From Planctomycetales bacterium (GTDB taxonomy: Bacteria > Planctomycetota > Planctomycetia > Planctomycetales > Planctomycetaceae), in assembly GCA_028285345.1 (NCBI GenBank), contig JANQPT010000028.1, forward strand, positions 1-45,010: 45,010 bases of DNA. The letters are read 5' to 3'. Within the stretch, counting starts at the first letter, position 1. Each line of letters begins with the position of its first letter. The notes beneath the pieces were generated by a model. That model was not told the origin of the DNA. It saw only the letters and a program-made list of their open reading frames with translations, and made no database searches. Made by a program: the position numbers and the translations under genes. Positions 6,758-14,376 of this stretch are shown one piece after another.

Positions 6758-8569
6758 TCAATTCAACAGCGCTCCCGCCCGGTTGTGCTGTGGCGGGAGC
6801 CGGCGAACCTGGGCGATCCGCACGTTCTCGGGGATGTCAATAAAGTCGGCCGCGTTTTGGGGCCGAATCGTATCGGCAATGGAATCGACATGATGATTGA
6901 GTGAGTCTATGAACAGCGGGGCGCTGAGACCGATTTCATCGGCCGCCTCGGTATCGCCTTCTGCCTGGAATGCCAATTCGTCTACAGAGGTCGACATGGC
7001 TTGTTCAATCAGTGCGGGCGTCAGGAAATGCCGGCGGTACTTCAACTCCTTCGACCCGTCGGCAAAGGTCAATTCGACCTGTCCACCGTCGTCACCATTG
7101 GGCGCCCAGTAGCTGGAAACGATTTCATCGATAATTTGTTGCCGCCGTTCATCGGACGGGCAGCCGCCGTTGCCGGCGAGCGGATAGCCGTCATGGATCT
7201 TCTTGTCCAGCACCGAAGCGAATCCCTCGCGATTGAGGCGATAGAACCGCGCGACCTTTCCTCCCAAACGTCGTACCATTCCTGCGTCCAGCGCAGCTTC
7301 GAAATTCGTGACACTCAGCAGAATGACCGGGAGATGACCGATCTCGTCGACCGGGTCGTCCAACCGCTGCAAGATCGTCGTGAGGATCCGATCCATTGCT
7401 CCGGAGGCGCCGTCATGTCCCGTGCCGCCGGATCGCTTGGCGGCGATGCCGTCCGCCTCTTCGATGATCACCGTCACCGGCAATATGACCTGTTCGCCGT
7501 CAGCCGTTTCCACCGGCGTTTTGGCGACGGCGATGATGTCGTCGAACAGCTGGTCGATGTTCTTGTCCGATTCGCCGAGCCATTTGCTCAGCAGGTCGCT
7601 GAGCTTGACACGGATCACACGCGAGCCCACATCACCGCGGCCGGTCCGCTCTTCGATCATGTCGTAAAACACGCGCAAAAAGCCCTTAATGGTGAAGGTC
7701 TTCCCGGTTCCGGGGCCTCCGACCATCAGCAGCGACACCCTCTTGCGAATGTTATACTTAGCCAAGAGATCGTCCCGGAACATCAACAATCGAGTTCGCC
7801 GGATGAGCCATCCCAAACTGTAATGAATTGCCCCCATATCGCGGAGAATGTCGATATCCGGCACTCGAGTGTGGTCGACGAACCGGTGGCTGCGGTCCTC
7901 GTCTTTCGGGACCGCCACGAAGGCGAACCGCCGCTGCGGGCAGCAGAGCACCGGATCCTGGCGCTTCAGGACGCCGTTCTGAATCTCGTCCAGCAGAATC
8001 TGCGAGGCGTAGAACAACATCTTTTCGTCGCGCAGTTGCAACTCGACCGTGGCCGTCCCCGGGATTCGGCGGACGAACAACGCCTCTTGCCCCACGTCAC
8101 TGAGCAGCGGTCCTGTGCCCAGCACCATCGCGCACTGGGGATCGAGGTACAATTCCTGGCCGGCGACGAGCTCCTCCGCTTTCACATCGGGATGCAACGC
8201 GGAGTAGCGCGTTTGACCGTCCGGCGTGACGATCATGCTGAGCGAATGCCCGCCGGGAAACTGCCCCTCAGCCGGTTTGATGAACGTGCCCGGACGCAGC
8301 GGCCCTTCGGCCAGATCCTTAAGCTTCTGCTCGTAATCTTCCTTGGCTTTGAGTGCTGCTCCGTCAGGGTTGTCCTGTTCTTGATCGAGACGTTTGACGA
8401 AGTGCGTAAAGAATTCGATGGCCTGCATCGGATTCTGCATTTCGCCCATCACCTGCGTCGCCATGAGGTGCGCTCTGACCTCAGGAGACTTTTCTTTATC
8501 GCGCATCAGCGCGATCAGTTTTTCGATTGCCTCTTTGGGGACGAGCTTTTGCGATTTTTTGAGCACCAT
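6758..8569 (-). CDS. AAA+ unfoldase resembling proteasomal ATPase ARC/Mpa
   Basis: The protein has 603 residues from ATG 8569 (GGAGA upstream). Residues 1-85 are helical and charged. A beta-rich part around 130-215 contains a segment like the OB domains of ARC/Mpa (VAGQELYLD, then AMVLG). The AAA+ core has Walker A GGPGTGKT (284-291), the pore-side segment LSKWLGES (327-334), Walker B VIIEEAD (367-373, with Glu for the usual Asp), sensor 1 SVTN (419-422) and an MVRR arginine segment (431-434). The C-terminal region after 450 is long. In Actinobacteria, ARC/Mpa feeds tagged proteins to a proteasome; no proteasome gene is present here. It probably unfolds or remodels targets carrying one of the two Ubls. 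Confidence 0.85.
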   Translation of the reverse strand: MVLKKSQKLVPKEAIEKLIALMRDKEKSPEVRAHLMATQVMGEMQNPMQAIEFFTHFVKRLDQEQDNPDGAALKAKEDYEQKLKDLAEGPLRPGTFIKPAEGQFPGGHSLSMIVTPDGQTRYSALHPDVKAEELVAGQELYLDPQCAMVLGTGPLLSDVGQEALFVRRIPGTATVELQLRDEKMLFYASQILLDEIQNGVLKRQDPVLCCPQRRFAFVAVPKDEDRSHRFVDHTRVPDIDILRDMGAIHYSLGWLIRRTRLLMFRDDLLAKYNIRKRVSLLMVGGPGTGKTFTIKGFLRVFYDMIEERTGRGDVGSRVIRVKLSDLLSKWLGESDKNIDQLFDDIIAVAKTPVETADGEQVILPVTVIIEEADGIAAKRSGGTGHDGASGAMDRILTTILQRLDDPVDEIGHLPVILLSVTNFEAALDAGMVRRLGGKVARFYRLNREGFASVLDKKIHDGYPLAGNGGCPSDERRQQIIDEIVSSYWAPNGDDGGQVELTFADGSKELKYRRHFLTPALIEQAMSTSVDELAFQAEGDTEAADEIGLSAPLFIDSLNHHVDSIADTIRPQNAADFIDIPENVRIAQVRRLPPQHNRAGALLN

Positions 8570-8612
8570 GTTTGTATTCTCCGTCTCGGAAAGGGTTGGA
8601 ACCGTTTGTCTG

Positions 8613-9716
8613 CTAATCCAAAATCCGCAGCGACCGCCGGACGAGCGAAGCGCCTTTGAGTCCGTACAACTTCCAGTCATCTTCCTCTCGCGCGTTGTAT
8701 CCCCAGATCAAAAACGTTGCCCACGGGGCACCGCGAAAGACCGTTTTGTGCCAGTCGATGTCCGCGGTACTGGCTGCCGCATTGGTCCGGTTGCAATAAG
8801 CAGCCAAATCGCAGCTTTCGCAGCGGCGGTTGCCGTCAGCGTCCGCGCTGACTCCAAAATTGTGTCCGTGCGCGCTTCCGACGATGCGTTCATGAGGCCG
8901 ATTCAAGCGGCGGCGGCGAATTCCCAAGAGTTCGTTGGTCCGCGCATAACTGTCGCCGGTCGGAGTGACGGCATACTGTTCCTCGGTGGCATGCTCCACT
9001 TCGATGCAGCAGTCGACGCGTGTGAAGACTTTTCGCGTCTCGCTGTCCTGCATGATACGGCCGATGAACATGCCCGCCGATTCATTCTCGCCACCGCGGC
9101 GCGCCGCCTCGCGGCCCTGATCCCATGCCTCGCGTGTGAAAAACAATTCGTGCTCAAACGGAGTTGATTTCTCGATGGCACTGGCCGGGTCGCACAGCTC
9201 CCGACTGGCCGCGAGGTATTCGGACAGGGACGCCTGCTCTAAGATGAGCGCCTCATGTTTGGTCTTGACGCGTGCGCCCGCGCCGAGTAGGTTTGTCGCG
9301 TCAGCCGTATCGGCCTCGTCGATCGGAAGTGTTTGTAGGAAATAGCGGAAGACCTCGTTCTGTTCGAGAATGCCGGCGGATACCAGCGGCTGTGCCGCGC
9401 GCTGGGCGACCTCGATCAGCGATTCACTTGGGTAGTGGCTGCGAAACGATTCCCGGCCCTCGCGCAACTCGGCAAAGAATCCGCCCAACTTGCCGTCGGG
9501 GCGAGTTTTGCCGGCAGTGACGTGCCGGGAAATGCGGCTCAAGTCGGTCCCTAACACCCCCGCGGAAAGCCCCTTCAGCCAGATTTCGTCGAGGTGCAAC
9601 CCCACGTCGCTCATGCGGACCGGTTCACGGGCGATGATCTGCTGCTGCGGATCATCGTGCTTGGTGAGTACGACGTTGAGCTGTTCGCCGCTTTCTGTTG
9701 TTACAACCTGTGACAC
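8613..9716 (-). CDS. JAMM/JAB metallopeptidase with embedded Cys cluster, module A
   Basis: The protein has 367 residues from GTG 9716, chosen because AAGGGA lies about 8 bases upstream; an earlier GTG at 9839 has no good ribosome site. Residues 1-185 are unassigned and mostly helical. From about 186 a JAMM domain is visible: catalytic Glu212 (NESAGMFIG), His283-Gly-His285, and Ser316-x2-Asp319. Between the His pair and the Ser/Asp lies an insert with Cys299, Cys302 and Cys308, likely an extra metal site. The end (PWATFLIWGYNARE...LYGL) forms the last strands. Known JAMM enzymes cut Ubl tails or isopeptide bonds, so this may process Ubl-1, encoded just upstream. The JAMM call is firm on motif but the overall fold is divergent. 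Confidence 0.8.
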   Translation of the reverse strand: MSQVVTTESGEQLNVVLTKHDDPQQQIIAREPVRMSDVGLHLDEIWLKGLSAGVLGTDLSRISRHVTAGKTRPDGKLGGFFAELREGRESFRSHYPSESLIEVAQRAAQPLVSAGILEQNEVFRYFLQTLPIDEADTADATNLLGAGARVKTKHEALILEQASLSEYLAASRELCDPASAIEKSTPFEHELFFTREAWDQGREAARRGGENESAGMFIGRIMQDSETRKVFTRVDCCIEVEHATEEQYAVTPTGDSYARTNELLGIRRRRLNRPHERIVGSAHGHNFGVSADADGNRRCESCDLAAYCNRTNAAASTADIDWHKTVFRGAPWATFLIWGYNAREEDDWKLYGLKGASLVRRSLRILD

Positions 9717-9842
9717 GTTTTGGTCCCTTGAACAGTGACGACAAAAACGAACAGAACGATTTCGAGGCGTGATTAGGCCAGGGTCAAAGTCGTGACCGAG
9801 GCGGATCAACTCCGCCCCGGCCACCAAGGGCGATGACACCGG

Positions 9843-10142
9843 TCAATGTTGACCAAGATGACTCTTCGGCACGAGGGTCAGCTCCGACCCTTCGGCCGGT
9901 AGCTGCGACCCTACGCTGACATCATCGCGCAGCATGCGGCCCCTGTTGTTGTCGCGGAGCGCGTACGGCGTGTTCTCCGGCAGTTCCAAAGTTGCAGCAA
10001 TGGACGTTGCCAGTTCTGACGCCGTGCGATAGCCGTCGACACCGCTGAAGTCCACCACACGCGACGTCGTAACGTCGGTTGCCGTGAAAGCCAGGGGATC
10101 CGCGACCGGGCCCTCTTGCAGGGCTGTTGAATTGCTCGACAT
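9843..10142 (-). CDS. Ubiquitin-like beta-grasp protein Ubl-1
   Basis: The 99-residue protein has an N-terminal tail of about 25 residues, then a single domain with beta-grasp order: strand SRVVDFSGV, helix TASELATSIAATLEL, a strand around PYALRD, then RGRMLRDDVSVGSQL and a last strand SELTLVPKSHLG. The helix followed by 'R.L..D..V......L..G..L.L' is the pattern of bacterial ubiquitin-like domains. It ends at Gly97-Gln-His, so one Gly with two residues to trim would leave a C-terminal Gly; this is an inference. It has no detectable similarity by eye to Ubl-2 beyond the fold pattern. It lies between the YbjN-like gene and the JAMM gene. Confidence 0.72.
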   Translation of the reverse strand: MSSNSTALQEGPVADPLAFTATDVTTSRVVDFSGVDGYRTASELATSIAATLELPENTPYALRDNNRGRMLRDDVSVGSQLPAEGSELTLVPKSHLGQH

Positions 10143-10291
10143 CGAAATTCACCTCCCTCCCGTCGAGTTCGTCTAAGACCGAAATCCGTATGCCGAGCGC
10201 CGGTCGCCCGGACAATTTGTCTTGGTGTGCATCGGGATGCCGCCACAAGTTGGCTGCGAGAGACGCGGCATCCCCGATGCGCTTTGAATCC

Positions 10292-11146
10292 TCACACTAA
10301 AATCTCAACCAGTTCCCCGTGAGCAGGATTTGCCAACAGAGGAAGCTCCAACGCGAGTTGCCAGAGTGCCAAATCGAGACCCGACACCGCCGCGGCCAAC
10401 ATCTCTTTCCAAAGCTGATTCACGAGCCGCGACGGTGTCGCAGACGGGAACGGCAGGCCGGTCAAATCGACCTGCGCTTCGTAACTCATCTTGTGGTCCT
10501 CATCACGCCGCGCCGCGATCCGAACGAGACTCGTGCGATTGTTAAATTCTTCCGCCAAATCACGCACGGCGCGCGACGCCGCTCCTTCCAACTCGACCGG
10601 CGGGCAGAGGACGAGCGCCAGTCGTACCCGGTCGGCCGAGCGCTGCAGCCGAACGGCGCCGTCGCGCCGCTGGCGATTGAGCGTCAGACGCAAATCACCC
10701 TTGTCGTCCACTTGGGACTCGTAATTCATTTCTCGCAGCCATGCCCGCAACTGATCACTCTCCGGCGCGGCCCACCCGGCCGGGGGCGAATCGGCGGATT
10801 TTCTGCGGGCCAGATCCAACACCACTTCGAGCAACGCGTCCTGCTCGTCCGCTTCTTGCGGATCGAGCACTCCCGTGCTCTCACCGATTCTCGGGCCGGT
10901 CACCAAGTCGGTGACCTTCAGCAAACCCCGCCCATTGCGAACGATCTTCGACGGCCCTAGCCACTCAGCATGTGCGGCCAACGGGTCGAGCCGCGACGAC
11001 AGTCGACAGTTTGATTCAAACCGCAAGCCACCCGGCTGGATCCGAAGACGCGTAGAATTCTTGTGGCTGCGCCCGCTATCGATCGCCCACATGCCTGACG
11101 GCGCTCGATGCAGTTTGGACGCTTGCATCCTCTCGGAGAACATCAT
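10292..11146 (-). CDS. Unrecognised module A protein, possibly YbjN/type III chaperone-like fold
   Basis: The protein has 284 residues from ATG 11146. This ATG overlaps the E2 stop in an ATGA arrangement and has AAGGAG about 10 bases upstream, so translation is probably coupled to the E2. The C-terminal half alternates strands and helices (LRLTLNRQR, VRLALVLCPPVEL, a helix RAVRDLAEEFNNR, LVRIAARRDE, YEAQVDLTGLPF, then two helices), a layout like the YbjN/secretion-chaperone fold. This fold call is a visual guess. There are no obvious catalytic residues. The conserved placement between E2 and Ubl-1 suggests an accessory or adaptor role in conjugation. The first 90 residues look like a beta-rich module. 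Confidence 0.7.
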   Translation of the reverse strand: MMFSERMQASKLHRAPSGMWAIDSGRSHKNSTRLRIQPGGLRFESNCRLSSRLDPLAAHAEWLGPSKIVRNGRGLLKVTDLVTGPRIGESTGVLDPQEADEQDALLEVVLDLARRKSADSPPAGWAAPESDQLRAWLREMNYESQVDDKGDLRLTLNRQRRDGAVRLQRSADRVRLALVLCPPVELEGAASRAVRDLAEEFNNRTSLVRIAARRDEDHKMSYEAQVDLTGLPFPSATPSRLVNQLWKEMLAAAVSGLDLALWQLALELPLLANPAHGELVEILV

Positions 11147-11784
11147 CTTCCGGCAACTCCTTCCCACCCGTTCCATGGATCGAACAAGCCCGCGCTTGTG
11201 AGAGGCAAGTACTCGGGATGTTCGAGAAAATAATTGACCGCAATGGGATTCAAGATCCCCTGCGGGTCCTCGACGTCGAGGCTGATGTTTTGCAGACTCA
11301 AAATGAAGTAGCCCTCGAGCACGATTTCCGTGAGCGGCGCCGAAACGAGCGTCGAGAGCATGCTCCCCAAGCAGATGCTGCCGGGCGCCCACAGCCCTGT
11401 GGTATTGCAATTGGGATGAAAAATGTTTCGAGGTTCACACACACGCAGCGGAATCCACGGCTCGGCCGGCTCGTAGGTGAACTGCTCTTCGTAATGCAGC
11501 GCGAAGACGGCACGTTCGCCGACAACCAGTTCGCCGTTTTGCGGAGCCCGCGAGCAGGGTTGATCGATGGCGTAGAGCAGATCGAAGTCGCCACTTAAAT
11601 CGGCCGCGATGATTTCGATCCGCTGCGATCGCTCAGCCATCTGAGCAAATTCGTCAAACGATTGCCGCTTGTAGAGCTTCCAACCGCGCGAGCCGGAGAC
11701 GTGCGCGAGTGCCTGCTCGGCAACCCGGCGGTTTCGATCCTGCCGATGTTCATGCTGTTTGTTTTGCGTTGGTGTTTTTGTCAT
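11143..11784 (-). CDS. E2-like ubiquitin-conjugating enzyme, module A
   Basis: The protein has 213 residues from ATG 11784, which overlaps the E1 stop as ATGA. The UBC fold is recognisable: basic N-terminal helix, strands ending at PWIPLRVCEP, then the E2 signature HPN (123-125) followed by an active-site segment GSICLG with Cys138. The spacing from HPN to the Cys is close to that of eukaryotic E2s, and the segment is among the clearest canonical E2 sites in a bacterial sequence. By family it would accept Ubl-1 from the upstream E1 as a thioester and pass it to a target, with or without the RING-like protein. It lies in a tight run with E1 and the YbjN-like gene. Confidence 0.9.
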   Translation of the reverse strand: MTKTPTQNKQHEHRQDRNRRVAEQALAHVSGSRGWKLYKRQSFDEFAQMAERSQRIEIIAADLSGDFDLLYAIDQPCSRAPQNGELVVGERAVFALHYEEQFTYEPAEPWIPLRVCEPRNIFHPNCNTTGLWAPGSICLGSMLSTLVSAPLTEIVLEGYFILSLQNISLDVEDPQGILNPIAVNYFLEHPEYLPLTSAGLFDPWNGWEGVAGR

Positions 11785-13046
11785 GAAACGGCCTCCGCGT
11801 CTGCGAATTCTTGGGCGGCCGCCCACTCCGCTAGGGTCGGTCGGCCCAGATAAAAGTGAACGCGTTCGTCGTCACGGGTGATGGAAACCGTGTGCCCACC
11901 CCGCAAGCCGAGATCGGAAAGCGGGCTGTTCAAACAGGGTGCGACGTCCCGCGCAGGAATCGCAGACTGGTGCCCGCCCGATCCCGCAATAAGCGGCGCG
12001 CCGCAACGGCACGTGCCGACATGCGCCAGCAGCCGCGCGAACCGTCTCACCGGCGTCATCAGATGGCAGCGCGGCGACTCGCATTGGGCTTGGCGGATCC
12101 ACGGGAGTTCCGCCGTGATCTGCAGATCGTTTGCGGAATCCCCGAACTGCGCGGTGAGCTCGCGCAGCTCGATCTGCGCCGGCTCCTGGAGTAGATCTAC
12201 GTGCGTTGACGCGCGGTGGGGCAACCGGCAATTGAAGTTGCGTTCGTAACCGGTTCGCCAGATCTTGTGGTTCTTCAGACAGATCGCCAACTCTTCACCG
12301 CACAGCAGTAGTTCGTCCTGGCCGGTCGCCTGTTTGATCAATTCAGCCACGCCCCAGTCGGCGGCAACGCGGCAAAAAATCGGGAGCGTTCGCGTCGGGA
12401 CAAGCCCCGGCTTGAGGACCGTGTCGATCGAGCAGCCGGCGCGCTGTGAGCGGGCCTGCCACTCCGCCTCGCTGAGGTTGCAGACGGGACAGACCGCCTC
12501 GGGATTGGCCAAGTCAAAACGGCGGAGGTATGCCAACCATGAATCGCCGTGCACGACTGACTCGATCAGCGGAATGCCGTGATCCATCGCCAACTGCGAC
12601 GCGGACACAACGGCGCTGATGTTGTCCCCAGCCAAGATCGCAACTTGGACCTCACGCAGGAGAAATCGGGGCAACTCTTGAACGAAGCCTTGAATGCAAA
12701 GTATCTCGCATTCGGGATTAATCTCGTGAGCCCGCCGGCAGTGGACGTCCGCCTTGGCCATTCCCAGGGCGGCCTGCTGCGGCGAAACCGGCTGGGTCAA
12801 ATGAGACGCCGGCCCGAAATGCGCCGGGTCGCAGCAAATTAAGCGGCCCACGCCTAACCGCGCCGCCGATTCGAGCAGGGCTGCGTTCACCGCGCCCATC
12901 CCGATGAGCAAGACCGTCATCCGCTGCAGCGCCGACCGCGCAGTGCCAAGCCCCTTCAACGTCAATGCCTGCGCGACCGCCGGCACATCGCCGGGGCGCG
13001 ATGGGCGATAAAACACTTTCGGAGGTCGGCTTCGAGTTTGGGTCAT
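11781..13046 (-). CDS. E1-like ThiF-fold activating enzyme, module A
   Basis: The 421-residue protein has a nucleotide-binding loop GMGAVN (49-54) after a hydrophobic strand, an acidic residue at the end of strand 2 (CCDP, Asp73) and then an extended E1-like core. Cys186-x2-Cys189 resembles a zinc knuckle, and a second set (Cys322, Cys327, Cys346, Cys348) may complete or add a metal site. Cys273, in NFNCRLPHR, is a candidate thioester Cys. By family it would adenylate the C-terminus of Ubl-1 and load it on the E2 encoded next, with which it overlaps by four bases. It is much longer than the module B E1 (253 residues) and the two are not recent duplicates. The start at ATG 13046 has only a weak ribosome site. 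Confidence 0.87.
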   Translation of the reverse strand: MTQTRSRPPKVFYRPSRPGDVPAVAQALTLKGLGTARSALQRMTVLLIGMGAVNAALLESAARLGVGRLICCDPAHFGPASHLTQPVSPQQAALGMAKADVHCRRAHEINPECEILCIQGFVQELPRFLLREVQVAILAGDNISAVVSASQLAMDHGIPLIESVVHGDSWLAYLRRFDLANPEAVCPVCNLSEAEWQARSQRAGCSIDTVLKPGLVPTRTLPIFCRVAADWGVAELIKQATGQDELLLCGEELAICLKNHKIWRTGYERNFNCRLPHRASTHVDLLQEPAQIELRELTAQFGDSANDLQITAELPWIRQAQCESPRCHLMTPVRRFARLLAHVGTCRCGAPLIAGSGGHQSAIPARDVAPCLNSPLSDLGLRGGHTVSITRDDERVHFYLGRPTLAEWAAAQEFADAEAVS

Positions 13047-13094
13047 TGTTTCACGCCAAGAATCAAATCAGAGACGTTGCTGCTCGTTGATCGT

Positions 13095-13814
13095 CTAAGT
13101 GGTTTCAATCGAAGCAGGATCCCACACCAAATACGGTTCGCGGGAGAGGGGAGTCTTACAGCCCAAGCAAACCGCCAGCCGTGACGCGCATTGCAGGCGA
13201 TCGCTTTCGGGGATCTCCGGATGCGTTTCCTCGGACTCGTCGTGAAATGCTAATCCGCATTGGTGGGTGAGGATGTGCGTCGACTTGTCAAAGGCTAGCC
13301 GGCAGAACGCGCACCTCACGCCGGCGGCAATCATCGCATCGGTCGGCGGGCCCGAGTACGGCGTGACCCGCTCGGTCAGATAGAACAAACTTTGTGGACC
13401 AAGCCGGATCAAATCTTTCGTCTCGAGGACCGCCATCGGGAGGGGGCGAATCCCGTTTACGCGAACTTGATCGTGCTTTGCAAACAACACGAGTTGATCG
13501 GACGAAGCGGTCTGTTCGTAGCGGAACCCCGCGAGTGGAGGTCCGCCTGCCGCAACGCGGCGAAGCTCGCGCGTGTGCGGATCGAGATCAACCCAAGCCG
13601 TCTCACCGGGAGCGACGCGCAGCGCCAGTTTGAACGCCGCCTTGCGCTGCTCCCTGCAGGGCAATTGGCTGAGATCATTCAACGGGATCGAACTCGCCGG
13701 CTGATAGAGTTCGAACTCGCCTTTTGTGATTTCGTGTTGCCACCGAGCGCGGCGGGGCGAATTGTTTGCCGCGAAAGTCTCTGCCGGCTGCAGCTGGGGA
13801 GCGGTGCTTGTCAT
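13095..13814 (-). CDS. FHA-like plus RING-like treble-clef protein (candidate E3)
   Basis: The protein has 239 residues from ATG 13814; this start is uncertain because its ribosome site is weak and the frame continues upstream to 13967. The middle part has FHA-like features: strands ending with QVRVNG near residues 116-121 and DLIRLGPQSLFYLT near 134-147. The C-terminal part has a RING-type ligand order: Cys168-x2-Cys171, then His184/Cys186, His191, Cys209, Cys216-x2-Cys219, with an insert before Cys209. In bacterial ubiquitin-like operons such proteins are proposed E3s, in which the FHA-like domain reads a phosphorylated target and the RING binds the E2. That role is inference. It is the first gene of the array and faces the divergent regulator. 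Confidence 0.7.
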   Translation of the reverse strand: MTSTAPQLQPAETFAANNSPRRARWQHEITKGEFELYQPASSIPLNDLSQLPCREQRKAAFKLALRVAPGETAWVDLDPHTRELRRVAAGGPPLAGFRYEQTASSDQLVLFAKHDQVRVNGIRPLPMAVLETKDLIRLGPQSLFYLTERVTPYSGPPTDAMIAAGVRCAFCRLAFDKSTHILTHQCGLAFHDESEETHPEIPESDRLQCASRLAVCLGCKTPLSREPYLVWDPASIETT

Positions 13815-14376
13815 TTGAGCATTCCGTTGGTCGATGGGGGAAATCGAGACTGCCGGTTTGGTTTTAAGATAAATAGCCGAGGCCTGCGGCCGCCGCAATA
13901 GCAAGTCCAGATTTTTGGACAAAAACACAACACAACTCACCATCAAATGAACACTAGCGTCACCCAACAGAATCGATGGCTGACCAGAGGCACCTCGAGG
14001 CCATTTTGGAAAAAACCTCTACAAAACGACACAACACGTTAATCAAAAACATTTTACAACCACAACAAACAGCGAAAACATGGTGACCCAGAAGAATCAA
14101 GGTTGGTTTTACGCCACGGAACCATTGGAACTGGCCATTTCCAATCCAATCCGCATCTATTGATATGTATATTTTTCAACCATAATACATATTGCAGCGC
14201 ACGTTTTCGGTGCCTAGAATCTCTGTACAAGATCGCTGAAATCGGCGTCAAAAAAAATTTTGAAAATCGGATTGTTCGGGGGCGTTCAATCGCTGTTTGC
14301 CGTTCCGCAATGGAGATTGACCGACGCTTGCCGACTGAGCGGAAACTTGCAATGTGTTCGACGAAGGAGGAATAAC
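13815..14376. promoter_or_regulatory. Divergent regulatory region between the Ubl operon and its likely regulator
   Basis: This stretch holds no convincing gene and is markedly richer in A/T than its surroundings, mainly from 13910 to 14260. The nine-base word ACACAACAC occurs at 13925-13933 and 14029-14037, with related CA-rich text at 14060-14070, and might be operator sequence. A promoter-like pair lies on the plus strand at 14160-14188. Short open frames on both strands near 14054-14389 have no coding character. A promoter for the minus-strand operon must lie here too, but I cannot place it. Confidence 0.55.
14160..14188 (+). promoter_or_regulatory. Possible sigma-70-type promoter for the regulator gene
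   Basis: A TTGATA at 14160-14165 is followed after 17 bases by TAATAC at 14183-14188, in the most A/T-rich part of the divergent region. It would give a leader of about 180 bases before the GTG at 14377. This is pattern matching only. Confidence 0.3.

Noticed and set aside
7001-8659. 552-codon open frame on the plus strand
   Set aside because: It lies opposite the ARC-like AAA+ gene, whose motifs are clear; it is a G/C-driven shadow rich in His, Arg and Gln with no family resemblance.
2667-13814. Proteasome or Pup-ligase genes expected beside an ARC-like ATPase
   Set aside because: No proteasome beta-type N-terminal Thr protein, Pup-like tail or PafA-like ligase was found in any frame of this region.
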